From Bacteroidales bacterium (GTDB lineage: Bacteria; Bacteroidota; Bacteroidia; Bacteroidales; UBA932), in NCBI GenBank assembly GCA_017557535.1, contig JAFYYM010000024.1, forward strand, positions 1-45,652: a DNA stretch of 45,652 nt, in the 5' to 3' direction. The translations under genes and the position numbers were made by a program. This document shows positions 32,562 to 39,028 of this stretch, in pieces (the first letter of the stretch is position 1; each line of letters starts with the position of its first letter). The notes beneath the pieces are model-generated. The model worked only from the letters and a program-made list of their open reading frames with translations. It ran no database searches and was not told the DNA's origin.

Positions 32562-32569
32562 TATCTTTG
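32562..32569 (+). promoter_or_regulatory. -7 promoter box for isoprenylcysteine methyltransferase-like gene
   Basis: TATCTTTG, exact TAnnTTTG match, 65 bp before the ATG at 32635, leaving a leader of about 60 nt in which nothing else was seen. Confidence 0.5.
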
Positions 32570-32634
32570 GGATATTAAACAGTACATCGTAGACGCTTTC
32601 AAAGACGTCCTTCCAATGAATAAATGAACTGGAA

Positions 32635-33114
32635 ATGCGGAACACGTTTGGATATATTCTAGGCTTCCTGGTCTTTGTGGCCGGGATTCCGGCATTGATG
32701 TGGTGGACCTCAGGACGACCATTTCCGTGGATGCCGTCATTGCCTTGGGCTATCATAGCTGCCACCTTCATGATTCTCGGGCTGGCGATAAGTATCTGGT
32801 CCATTATCCACATGAAGAAGGTAGGCGAGGGTAATCCATTTGATGCCTATAATCATGAATTGGCGCCCCGCACCAAGCATCTGATGACTGATGGACCATA
32901 TAAGTATACCCGCAATCCCATGCTGGTCGGCATTTATATCTTCGACATTGGCGTCATGTTATGGCTGCGGAGCTGGTGGCCGCTGGCGGTCTTTGCCCTG
33001 GAGGTGGTGCTTCTTTCTTTACAGGTCCGTTCTGAGGAAAAGCGCCTGGAGGCTGATTTTGGCGATGATTATCTGGCTTATAAACAGTCGGTTCCTCGTT
33101 ATTTATTAAAGTAA
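32635..33114 (+). CDS. Isoprenylcysteine carboxyl methyltransferase-like membrane protein
   Basis: 159 residues, about four membrane segments (5-22, 38-60, 100-115, 118-135). LAPRTKHLMTDGPYKYTRNPMLVGIYIF is the ICMT/PEMT-type signature with the 'GpY.ytRNPm..G' S-adenosylmethionine motif, and SEEKRLEADFGDDYLAYKQSVPRYL is the C-terminal 'E...L...fG..Y..Y...V.R..' motif. These bacterial relatives methylate unknown small or lipid substrates in the membrane. It stands alone, between the Memo-AMMECR1 gene (divergent) and greA (convergent). Confidence 0.88.
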   Translation: MRNTFGYILGFLVFVAGIPALMWWTSGRPFPWMPSLPWAIIAATFMILGLAISIWSIIHMKKVGEGNPFDAYNHELAPRTKHLMTDGPYKYTRNPMLVGIYIFDIGVMLWLRSWWPLAVFALEVVLLSLQVRSEEKRLEADFGDDYLAYKQSVPRYLLK

Positions 33115-33120
33115 TGATTC

Positions 33121-33133
33121 GCCGCCGTGCGGC
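33121..33133. terminator. Short GC hairpin between convergent genes
   Basis: GCCGC/GCGGC around CGT, in the 20 bp between the methyltransferase stop and the greA stop. Only a 5-bp stem and no clear T-tract, so weak. Confidence 0.35.
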
Positions 33134-33134
33134 T

Positions 33135-33605
33135 TCAATATGGATCATTGATGCTTTCAATTCTCATGCGCAGTGTTCCGGAAGGAACTTGAGCCTCGGC
33201 GATTTCGCCGACCTTCTTGCCCATCAGGGCGGCGCCGATAGGGGATTTCAGCGAAATCTTGCCAGCCTCGAGGTCCATCTCGTGGGGACTGACTATCTCG
33301 AATCGCATGCGGGTGTTTGTCGAGAGGTTCGTGAATTCGACCCGGCTCAGAAGGCTAACCCTGTCTTTGGGGAGGACGTCGGGGTCGATCACTCGTGAAT
33401 GCTCCATGACCTTCTGCAGGAAGCGTATACGGCTGATGGTCTTCGCTTGGGTTCTCCTTGCTTCACGGTATCCCGCATTCTCACTCAGGTCCCCTTGGGC
33501 GCGAGCCTCCGCAAGGTCATCCTTTACCTTAGGGTAAACCTCGTTGATAAGGTGCTTTAACTCGGCAGCGATCTCGTCGTATCTTTGCTTTGACAGGTAT
33601 TCCAT
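33135..33605 (-). CDS. greA: Transcription elongation factor GreA
   Basis: 156 residues, normal length. The N-terminal coiled coil YLSKQRYDEIAAELKHLINEVYPKVKDDLAEARAQGDLSENAGYREARR carries the acidic tip (Asp and Glu in GDLSENA) that enters the RNA polymerase secondary channel to stimulate transcript cleavage. The C-terminal FKBP-like domain is recognised in EIVSPHEMDLEAGKISLKSPIGAALMGKKVGEIAEAQVPSG. The ATG at 33603-33605 lies only 4 bp after the -7 box, with a well-placed -33 TTTG, so the transcript appears leaderless or nearly so. Confidence 0.95.
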   Translation of the reverse strand: MEYLSKQRYDEIAAELKHLINEVYPKVKDDLAEARAQGDLSENAGYREARRTQAKTISRIRFLQKVMEHSRVIDPDVLPKDRVSLLSRVEFTNLSTNTRMRFEIVSPHEMDLEAGKISLKSPIGAALMGKKVGEIAEAQVPSGTLRMRIESINDPY

Positions 33606-33609
33606 AGCT

Positions 33610-33641
33610 CAAATTTACGCGCAAACCGAGAGAAAAGCAAA
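33610..33641 (-). promoter_or_regulatory. Complete -33/-7 promoter of greA
   Basis: On the minus strand TTTG (33638-33641), a 20-bp spacer, then TAAATTTG (33610-33617): the best full Bacteroidota promoter in the window. The start codon begins 4 bp after the -7 box. Confidence 0.75.
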
Positions 33642-33706
33642 TGCATTATAAACCACGATGCTGATAAAGTGGAAGAAAAATATTACCTTAGAGAGTGAAT
33701 TAAAGT

Positions 33707-34225
33707 GTGAAGCGTATTCCAAACATAATCTCCTCGCTCAGAATTCTTGGGGCCATCTTCCTTCTGCTCTTTCTCCCGGAAAGTGTGGCATTCTGGGTTA
33801 TCTATGGATTATGCGGCATCAGCGATATACTGGATGGTTACCTTGCAAGGAAACTGCACGCCGAGAGTAAGACAGGTGCCATGTTGGACAGTGTGGCGGA
33901 TATCTGCTTTGTCGCTTGCTGTGCGATACGGTTGATACCCGTTTTGCGGATTCCGACATGGTTGTGGATCTGGGCTGTGATAATTGTGGCGATCAAGATC
34001 GTCAATCAAGTATCGGCACTGATTGTCCGCAAACGCTTATGCTTCCCCCATACAAAAGCAAATAAACTGACTGGTCTTTTGCTTTTCCTTTCTGTCCCTA
34101 CAGTGTTCTGGTCAACTGTCCCTTTAGCATTTGTCGCCGGTGTCGCCTCATTCGCCGCCGTCCAGGAAGGCCACCTTATCAGGACAGAGATTCCTGCCTC
34201 GGCTTCTGCAGGTATGCGGTCTTAA
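33707..34225 (+). CDS. CDP-alcohol phosphatidyltransferase
   Basis: 172 residues, starting with GTG (MKRIPNIISSLRILG, the usual entry of phosphatidyltransferases). The CDP-alcohol motif is complete: Asp40, Asp43-Gly44, Ala47-Arg48, Gly57, Asp61 and Asp65 in SDILDGYLARK and SKTGAMLDSVAD. Five to six membrane segments. These enzymes join CDP-diacylglycerol to an alcohol such as glycerol phosphate, inositol phosphate or serine; the length and sequence do not settle which. A TACCTTAG box (33684-33691) one mismatch off consensus lies just upstream. It converges with the DUF4353 gene. Confidence 0.88.
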   Translation: MKRIPNIISSLRILGAIFLLLFLPESVAFWVIYGLCGISDILDGYLARKLHAESKTGAMLDSVADICFVACCAIRLIPVLRIPTWLWIWAVIIVAIKIVNQVSALIVRKRLCFPHTKANKLTGLLLFLSVPTVFWSTVPLAFVAGVASFAAVQEGHLIRTEIPASASAGMRS

Positions 34226-34239
34226 TCCAGCCTATGAGG

Positions 34240-36324
34240 CTACCACCCGCCAGGCCAGCCGCCTCCAGGACCACCTCCACCAGGGCCACCATTGCCACCG
34301 GAGTAGTTGGAGAGGGTCACGGAGGAACCGCCGGAGATACCGTCCTTTGCCCAGACGCCGCCACATTTGCCATCTCCGCTTACGCTCACACCTTTATAGC
34401 CACTGGTAAGCGAAGGGGCCGATACGATGAAATTGGATATATTGGAAGGAGCCTTGAAGGCTGCGATGAATGACTTGCCGTCATAGAGAGCGTTCCAGGA
34501 ACCAGCCGTTCCACTCATGCTGAACACGCTCTGGGAGGCGGAATACCCGTTTTCCAGGCCACCGTAGGCCACGACGGTCGCACCGCTGTTGATATATAGT
34601 TTCTTGCCCTCTTCCGTATTGGCGTCGATGGCCACTTCCGGATTTCCTCTGGTGCAGATGGCCATCACGTAACCTCCATTCAGTTTCGTGTTGCCGTTGG
34701 AGTCCATAGCGTCGTTGCCGGAAGAGAAGGCATAGATAAAGCCGTTATTCACAGTTAGTTCTCCCTGGCAGTTTATGGCATCCTCATTTGTGGAAGTGAC
34801 ATAAGTCTCGCCACCTTCAAAGGTCAGGTCTCCCTTGACCTCCAGGCCTTCGCCATAGGTGCTGTTCACCGTGACGGTGCCGTCACTGATGGTGAGTTTT
34901 CCGGCGTATCCAGTCACTTTGGCGCGGTCTCCGCTACCTTCCTTGGTCACCCAGCCGATCTTGATGCCCTTGGCCGAGACGTCATTCACTTCACGGCCAG
35001 TGGTGGTCACGGTGAGGGTGCCACCGGAGATATAACTGTCAGAGAGGGTGTGGTCGGTCTCGTCATAGTCGTAGCTTCCCGCATTAATCCCCTTGCCTCC
35101 ATCACCGGTATTCTTGATGGTGAGCGAACCGCCGGTCATTGCGAAGTAGTTGTCGGCCTTCACACCGGCTGTACCGCTATATTCGGAATCTTCATCGTCC
35201 CAGGCCACACCTCCGGTCACGGTGACCATATGCGTACCGCCTTCCACCAGGACATAATCGTCCGTGGTGATGCCTTTCTTCATATCACCGGCCGTGGATA
35301 CGGCGAGGGATCCACTGGAAAGCTGGACATAGTCTTTTCCTTTGAATCCATGTCCGGCGCCGCTTCCCGCATTCACCTTGATGGTGGGGCTGTCCATCAG
35401 ACGGATGTAATCGTCGGTGGCGATGGCCGATTTATCCTGCTTGTTCAGGGCTTTTACCGTGAGTAGTCCGCTGCCACTGAAAACCAGCTGCGCTTCGCTG
35501 AAAAGAACGGCCTTCAAGTCTTCCTCGCCTTCCTTTGCGTAGGCCGCGGATTCGCTGTCCGAGAGCGTATTGTTGCCATAGACCGCGATGAACGTGCGTT
35601 TCTTGTTCTGGTTATTGATGGCAGCACCGTCGGGATTGGTGATACTCACGCCATTAAGGACAATGGCCTGCTTCTTGGCACCATACACCTTGAAATAACC
35701 GTTGGCAGTACTGCCTGTGAGTTCATAGATGAGCACTTCGCCGCCTGTGTTGTTCACCGTGACTTTGTTGCCGTCAACGGTCACATAGCCATAGCTGTCA
35801 CCGGTGACGGATGCATCGCCAGTGGGGGAGAAGTTGATGGTTATTTTACCCTTGAACTTAGTCGTGGAGAGGTCATCGTCGGAGGAAGGGTCACCGGTGG
35901 AGGCAAATGAGAGCGAACCGTCATAAGCATCGCCGCCTGATGTGCTCACGACTGTCAGAAGGTAAGAGGCGCTTGATGCGGAATAGGTCTCGTCCGCAGC
36001 GGAGGAGGCCTTGATCAAGGTCGATCCGGCAGCCGCAAGGGTGATTACGCCACTCCCATTGATGGTCGCGACTTCCGGCCGCGAAGATTCATAGGTGACG
36101 CTTACATTATATGTGTTCGAAAGCGTGGGAAAACTGTTCTCCGCGCCGATGGTTGCTTCGAATGAGTCAGCGCTCCAGGCCAGGCCGGGGTCCTTCAAAT
36201 TGGAGATAGGCTGCTGACCGCCGGGAATGTCACCGGGGCCGAATGGGTCGAAAGGGAAATTCTCCTGCTCGCAGCTTGTGACTGTGAGCGCTACCGTGAC
36301 CAGGAACAAAACGATATTCTTCAT
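34240..36324 (-). CDS. DUF4353 carbohydrate-binding-type beta-helix lipoprotein
   Basis: 694 residues from ATG 36324; the open frame continues about 1.1 kb further upstream but only as the antisense of lytS. MKNIVLFLVTVALTVTSC is a lipoprotein signal (Cys18). Residues about 45-135 resemble a Big_2-like domain (SYESSRPEVATINGSGVITL pattern). Residues about 180-670 are beta-helix rungs of the DUF4353 (Cthe_2159-like) family: KQAIVLNGVSITNPDGAAINNQ, SAIATDDYIRLMDSPTIKVNAG, GKGINAGSYD, GEGLEVKGDLTFEGGETYVTSTNEDAIN, SGNDAMDSNGNTKLNGGYV. The tail is Gly-Pro-Trp rich (PGGGWPGGW). Cthe_2159 binds cellulose/pectin and calcium; the substrate here is unknown. Divergent from the LytS/LytTR pair. Confidence 0.87.
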   Translation of the reverse strand: MKNIVLFLVTVALTVTSCEQENFPFDPFGPGDIPGGQQPISNLKDPGLAWSADSFEATIGAENSFPTLSNTYNVSVTYESSRPEVATINGSGVITLAAAGSTLIKASSAADETYSASSASYLLTVVSTSGGDAYDGSLSFASTGDPSSDDDLSTTKFKGKITINFSPTGDASVTGDSYGYVTVDGNKVTVNNTGGEVLIYELTGSTANGYFKVYGAKKQAIVLNGVSITNPDGAAINNQNKKRTFIAVYGNNTLSDSESAAYAKEGEEDLKAVLFSEAQLVFSGSGLLTVKALNKQDKSAIATDDYIRLMDSPTIKVNAGSGAGHGFKGKDYVQLSSGSLAVSTAGDMKKGITTDDYVLVEGGTHMVTVTGGVAWDDEDSEYSGTAGVKADNYFAMTGGSLTIKNTGDGGKGINAGSYDYDETDHTLSDSYISGGTLTVTTTGREVNDVSAKGIKIGWVTKEGSGDRAKVTGYAGKLTISDGTVTVNSTYGEGLEVKGDLTFEGGETYVTSTNEDAINCQGELTVNNGFIYAFSSGNDAMDSNGNTKLNGGYVMAICTRGNPEVAIDANTEEGKKLYINSGATVVAYGGLENGYSASQSVFSMSGTAGSWNALYDGKSFIAAFKAPSNISNFIVSAPSLTSGYKGVSVSGDGKCGGVWAKDGISGGSSVTLSNYSGGNGGPGGGGPGGGWPGGW

Positions 36325-36343
36325 AACTCGAAAGGGTTTAGTA

Positions 36344-36357
36344 AATGCCCAGGCATT
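36344..36357. promoter_or_regulatory. 14-bp palindrome upstream of the DUF4353 gene
   Basis: AATGCCCAGGCATT: 6-bp arms AATGCC/GGCATT around CA, 20 bp before the DUF4353 start, in the divergent region shared with lytS. Possibly an operator or a 5'-leader hairpin; one copy only was seen. Confidence 0.35.
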
Positions 36358-36456
36358 ACAACCAATTATTAAACCAAAATAGTCCATCAAAGACGTGTAA
36401 TCAACGAACGCCGCCTTTTCTTCAGCGAATGCCCGCGATATATGGAAAAAAGAAAG

Positions 36457-36464
36457 TAAATTTG
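36457..36464 (+). promoter_or_regulatory. -7 promoter box for lytS/lytT
   Basis: TAAATTTG, exact TAnnTTTG match, 16 bp before the ATG at 36481. Confidence 0.6.
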
Positions 36465-36480
36465 TGAAAACGAAAGTGGA

Positions 36481-37443
36481 ATGAGATTTTTCCTGCCATT
36501 TATAGTTCTTGTCCTGATCCACCATTTCCTTCTGGCGCCTTTGATCAGGAAGAAACTTCCGCTTTATATCGGTCTCACGATGGCGCTTCTTGTTCTGTTC
36601 GGCATCTGGTCCTTCTCGCCCTTCAGCCGTCCTAATGGAGCTCCGCCTTTCCCGGAGGACAAAGAGATGATGCCTCCTCCTCCCAGCCTGGACGGTAGAG
36701 GGCCGGTACCACAAGGGCGCAGGGGACCGATAAGTCCTGAAGTAACGAGACTGTTCGTGGGGATTCTTCTTATCGGGGTGGACCTGGGGGCGTTTTTCTA
36801 TGTGGATTCCCGCCGCAAGGAGCGCAGGATGAAAGAACTTGAAGCCGAAAACACCAAACAGAGGTTGGAGTCCCTGCGGTACCAGATCAACCCACATTTC
36901 TTCATGAACACGCTCAACAATATCCATGCGCTGGTGGATATTGATCCGGAGAAGGCAAAGGAGAGCATAGAGGAGTTCTCCAAGATGATGCGAATCCTGC
37001 TGTATGAGGGTGACGCGCCCACCATTCCGCTGGAGCGGGAGCTGGGCTTCATCGAGCACTTTATCTCCTTGATGCGGCTCCGTTATACCGAGGATGCGCT
37101 TCGGATAGAAACTATCTTCCCTGAAGAAAAGGGCGGAGCGGTAGTCCCGCCCCTGGTCATGGCCTCTTTTGTGGAAAACGCTTTCAAACACGGGGTGAGT
37201 TATGCTGAAGAGTCTTTCATCCGCGTGAAGGTCGAGCTTCAGGATGGAAAAGTGGTCTTCCATTGCGCCAATTCCTCGCATCCGGCGGAGGGTGATGATC
37301 GACACGGTATAGGCCTGGAGAACATAAAGAAACGCCTCACTCTTCTTTACGGCAAGTCCTACACACTTTCCATAGATGAGGATGGCGGCCGTTATGATGT
37401 CTTGCTGGCAGTCCCTGACCAAACAGTATTCCAGGTGTCATGA
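36481..37443 (+). CDS. LytS-family sensor histidine kinase
   Basis: 320 residues. Three membrane segments (about 5-20, 26-44 and 89-108) with a short Pro-rich loop (APPFPEDKEMMPPPPS) exposed between the second and third, so there is no large sensor domain. RYQINPHFFMNTLNNIHALV is the His_kinase domain H-box (His139), VENAFKHGVS the N-box and GIGLENIKKRLTLLYG the G-box of the HATPase domain. The stop overlaps the response-regulator start by 4 bp (ATGA). Likely signals through the LytTR regulator next door; the divergent DUF4353 lipoprotein is a natural target or partner. Confidence 0.92.
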   Translation: MRFFLPFIVLVLIHHFLLAPLIRKKLPLYIGLTMALLVLFGIWSFSPFSRPNGAPPFPEDKEMMPPPPSLDGRGPVPQGRRGPISPEVTRLFVGILLIGVDLGAFFYVDSRRKERRMKELEAENTKQRLESLRYQINPHFFMNTLNNIHALVDIDPEKAKESIEEFSKMMRILLYEGDAPTIPLERELGFIEHFISLMRLRYTEDALRIETIFPEEKGGAVVPPLVMASFVENAFKHGVSYAEESFIRVKVELQDGKVVFHCANSSHPAEGDDRHGIGLENIKKRLTLLYGKSYTLSIDEDGGRYDVLLAVPDQTVFQVS

Positions 37444-38138
37444 TACGTGTTATAGCCATAGACGATGAGCCGTTGGCCCTGCGCCAGTTGGAAATGTACA
37501 TTGCCAAGATACCTTTCCTGGAACTGGTGGCCACATGCAACCGCGCGGCAGCGGCAAAACCGTATTTAGAGGGGGTGGATGCCATTTTCCTGGATATAAA
37601 TATGCCGGATCTCAGCGGTATGGATTTCATCAAGTCGCTGCCGAATCCGCCAGTTGTTGTTTTCACTACGGCCTATTCGGAGTATGCCGTGGAGGGGTTC
37701 CGTGTCAATGCTGTAGACTACTTGTTGAAGCCATTCAGCTTCAAGGAATTTGAAGCTTCCTGCGCGAAACTTCGCAGGCATCTTGAAATGCGAACCGCAC
37801 TTGATGACCGGGAGTCGGATCATGTCCTTCACTTCAAAGCAGACTATCGGACCATCAGCGTGGATGTCCGCAAGATTGTCTATGTGGAGAGCATGAGCGA
37901 ATATGTCAAGATATACCTTGTTGATTCAGATGATCCGATTATCGTCCTATATAGCATGAAGAACCTTATTGAACAGCTGCCAGCAAGCCGCTTCATGCGC
38001 ATCCACCGCTCATATATCATTGCCTTGGGGCATATCGCCGAGGCCTCCCGAACTTCCGTTCGGTTGGATAATGATAAGCATCTCCCCGTCGGTGAACTTT
38101 ACCGGCCTAAGTTCGGCGAGTATCTTGCTTCTTGTTGA
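37440..38138 (+). CDS. LytTR response regulator
   Basis: 232 residues. Receiver domain: IRVIAIDDEPLALRQLE with the acidic pair, phospho-acceptor Asp52 in AIFLDINMPDLSG, FTTAYSEYAVEGF and YLLKPFSF (conserved Lys). LytTR DNA-binding domain: FKADYRTISVDVRKIVYVESMSEYVKIYL and FMRIHRSYIIAL (conserved RIHRS), then the PVGELYRPKF end. LytTR regulators bind direct repeats about 10 bp apart. Translationally coupled to the kinase. Followed by a 122-bp region with two hairpins before the convergent nitroreductase. Confidence 0.93.
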   Translation: MIRVIAIDDEPLALRQLEMYIAKIPFLELVATCNRAAAAKPYLEGVDAIFLDINMPDLSGMDFIKSLPNPPVVVFTTAYSEYAVEGFRVNAVDYLLKPFSFKEFEASCAKLRRHLEMRTALDDRESDHVLHFKADYRTISVDVRKIVYVESMSEYVKIYLVDSDDPIIVLYSMKNLIEQLPASRFMRIHRSYIIALGHIAEASRTSVRLDNDKHLPVGELYRPKFGEYLASC

Positions 38139-38170
38139 GCTGCTTAATCATTAATCGGTTTTATCAGTGT

Positions 38171-38225
38171 AGACGATACTATCGTCTTAAATGACCGCAC
38201 TATATAGGTCTGATCCGAGCGGTCA
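38171..38225. terminator. Two hairpins between convergent lytT and nitroreductase genes
   Basis: AGACGAT/ATCGTCT (38171-38187, loop ACT) and TGACCGC (38192-38198) with GCGGTCA (38219-38225). Neither is followed by a strong T-tract on the plus strand. They fill the convergent gap and probably end transcripts from both sides. Confidence 0.45.
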
Positions 38226-38260
38226 AGAACCGTCATCTCCCGATGCTATTAATGCCAATA

Positions 38261-38950
38261 TTAGACCCATTCGAAACTGTCTTTTCCGGCACCTAGCTCG
38301 AAGTGATACTTGACGATCCCGAGGTCCATCTTGCTGTAACCCATCATGGAAAAGAGAGGCTTCGCCGAAACCTTGGGAAGTTTGCGGTTATCCTTATATC
38401 CGAGATACTCGATGAAGAACTTCTGCTGATTGACTGCCGTAGGAGCCAGGAGCGCCGCATTGATACCTTCCTTGAACCACTTCGGGGTGAGGTCACTCAC
38501 GTTGCTGACTTCCTTAGCCTGCTTGACTTTGTGGCTTTTGCCTTGGGTCTGTCCATATCCTAACGCAATGTAGCAGCCGATCTTTTCACCGTCTTCCAGT
38601 TCATATGTGCCAGGGACCTTGCTGTAACTCAGACCGGCCCAGCAGGTATTCAGGCCAAGAGTCTGGGCCAGCAGGACTAGCTGCTCGCCGTAATAACCGA
38701 TCCTTTCGTCCAGATCGTCGGCTTTCTTTCCGGCCATGACGAAGTAATTCTTCGCTCCGGAGAAGGAGCCGTAGGCCATAAGGCCGCTGAACGCCTTCGG
38801 CTCGTCAGTCACCAGCTGGACGTGCAGCCCGCCTTCCTGGTTGACCTGGGATACCTTGTCACGCAGTACGGCCAGAATATATTCGGGGACAGGCTCGTCC
38901 TTATACTTGCGCACGGAGTGCCGTGCAACTATAGCTTCCAGGAGTGTCAT
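38261..38950 (-). CDS. Nitroreductase family protein (long form)
   Basis: 229 residues, cytoplasmic. TLLEAIVARHSVRKYKDEPVP has the FMN-binding RHS.R; SGAKNYFVMAGKKADD and RIGYYGEQLVLLAQTLGLNTCWAGL form the core helix with the active-site region; AALLAPTAVNQQKFFIEYLG is a second 'APSa.N.Q' motif placed near the C-terminus, the circular-permutation-like order of the TM1586-type nitroreductases (about 230 residues). FMN-dependent NAD(P)H oxidoreductase; natural substrate unknown. Converges with lytT and is divergent from the GH32-like gene. Confidence 0.88.
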   Translation of the reverse strand: MTLLEAIVARHSVRKYKDEPVPEYILAVLRDKVSQVNQEGGLHVQLVTDEPKAFSGLMAYGSFSGAKNYFVMAGKKADDLDERIGYYGEQLVLLAQTLGLNTCWAGLSYSKVPGTYELEDGEKIGCYIALGYGQTQGKSHKVKQAKEVSNVSDLTPKWFKEGINAALLAPTAVNQQKFFIEYLGYKDNRKLPKVSAKPLFSMMGYSKMDLGIVKYHFELGAGKDSFEWV

Positions 38951-39000
38951 AGATAGTTCGCTTTACAACAGATACTTTACGAATATACAAAAATATAAGC

Positions 39001-39008
39001 TACTTTTG
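39001..39008 (+). promoter_or_regulatory. -7 promoter box for the GH32-like gene
   Basis: TACTTTTG, exact TAnnTTTG match, 20 bp before the ATG at 39029; a TTTAC at 38976-38980 lies 20-21 bp upstream as a weak -33. Confidence 0.55.
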
Positions 39009-39028
39009 CATAACAACACCCGCTCTAT

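Noticed and set aside
36325-37422. A long minus-strand open frame continuing the DUF4353 gene upstream to 37422 (1060 codons in total)
   Set aside because: The extra 366 codons are antisense to the well-supported lytS kinase, contain no recognisable domain, and the lipoprotein signal at 36324 is the natural start.
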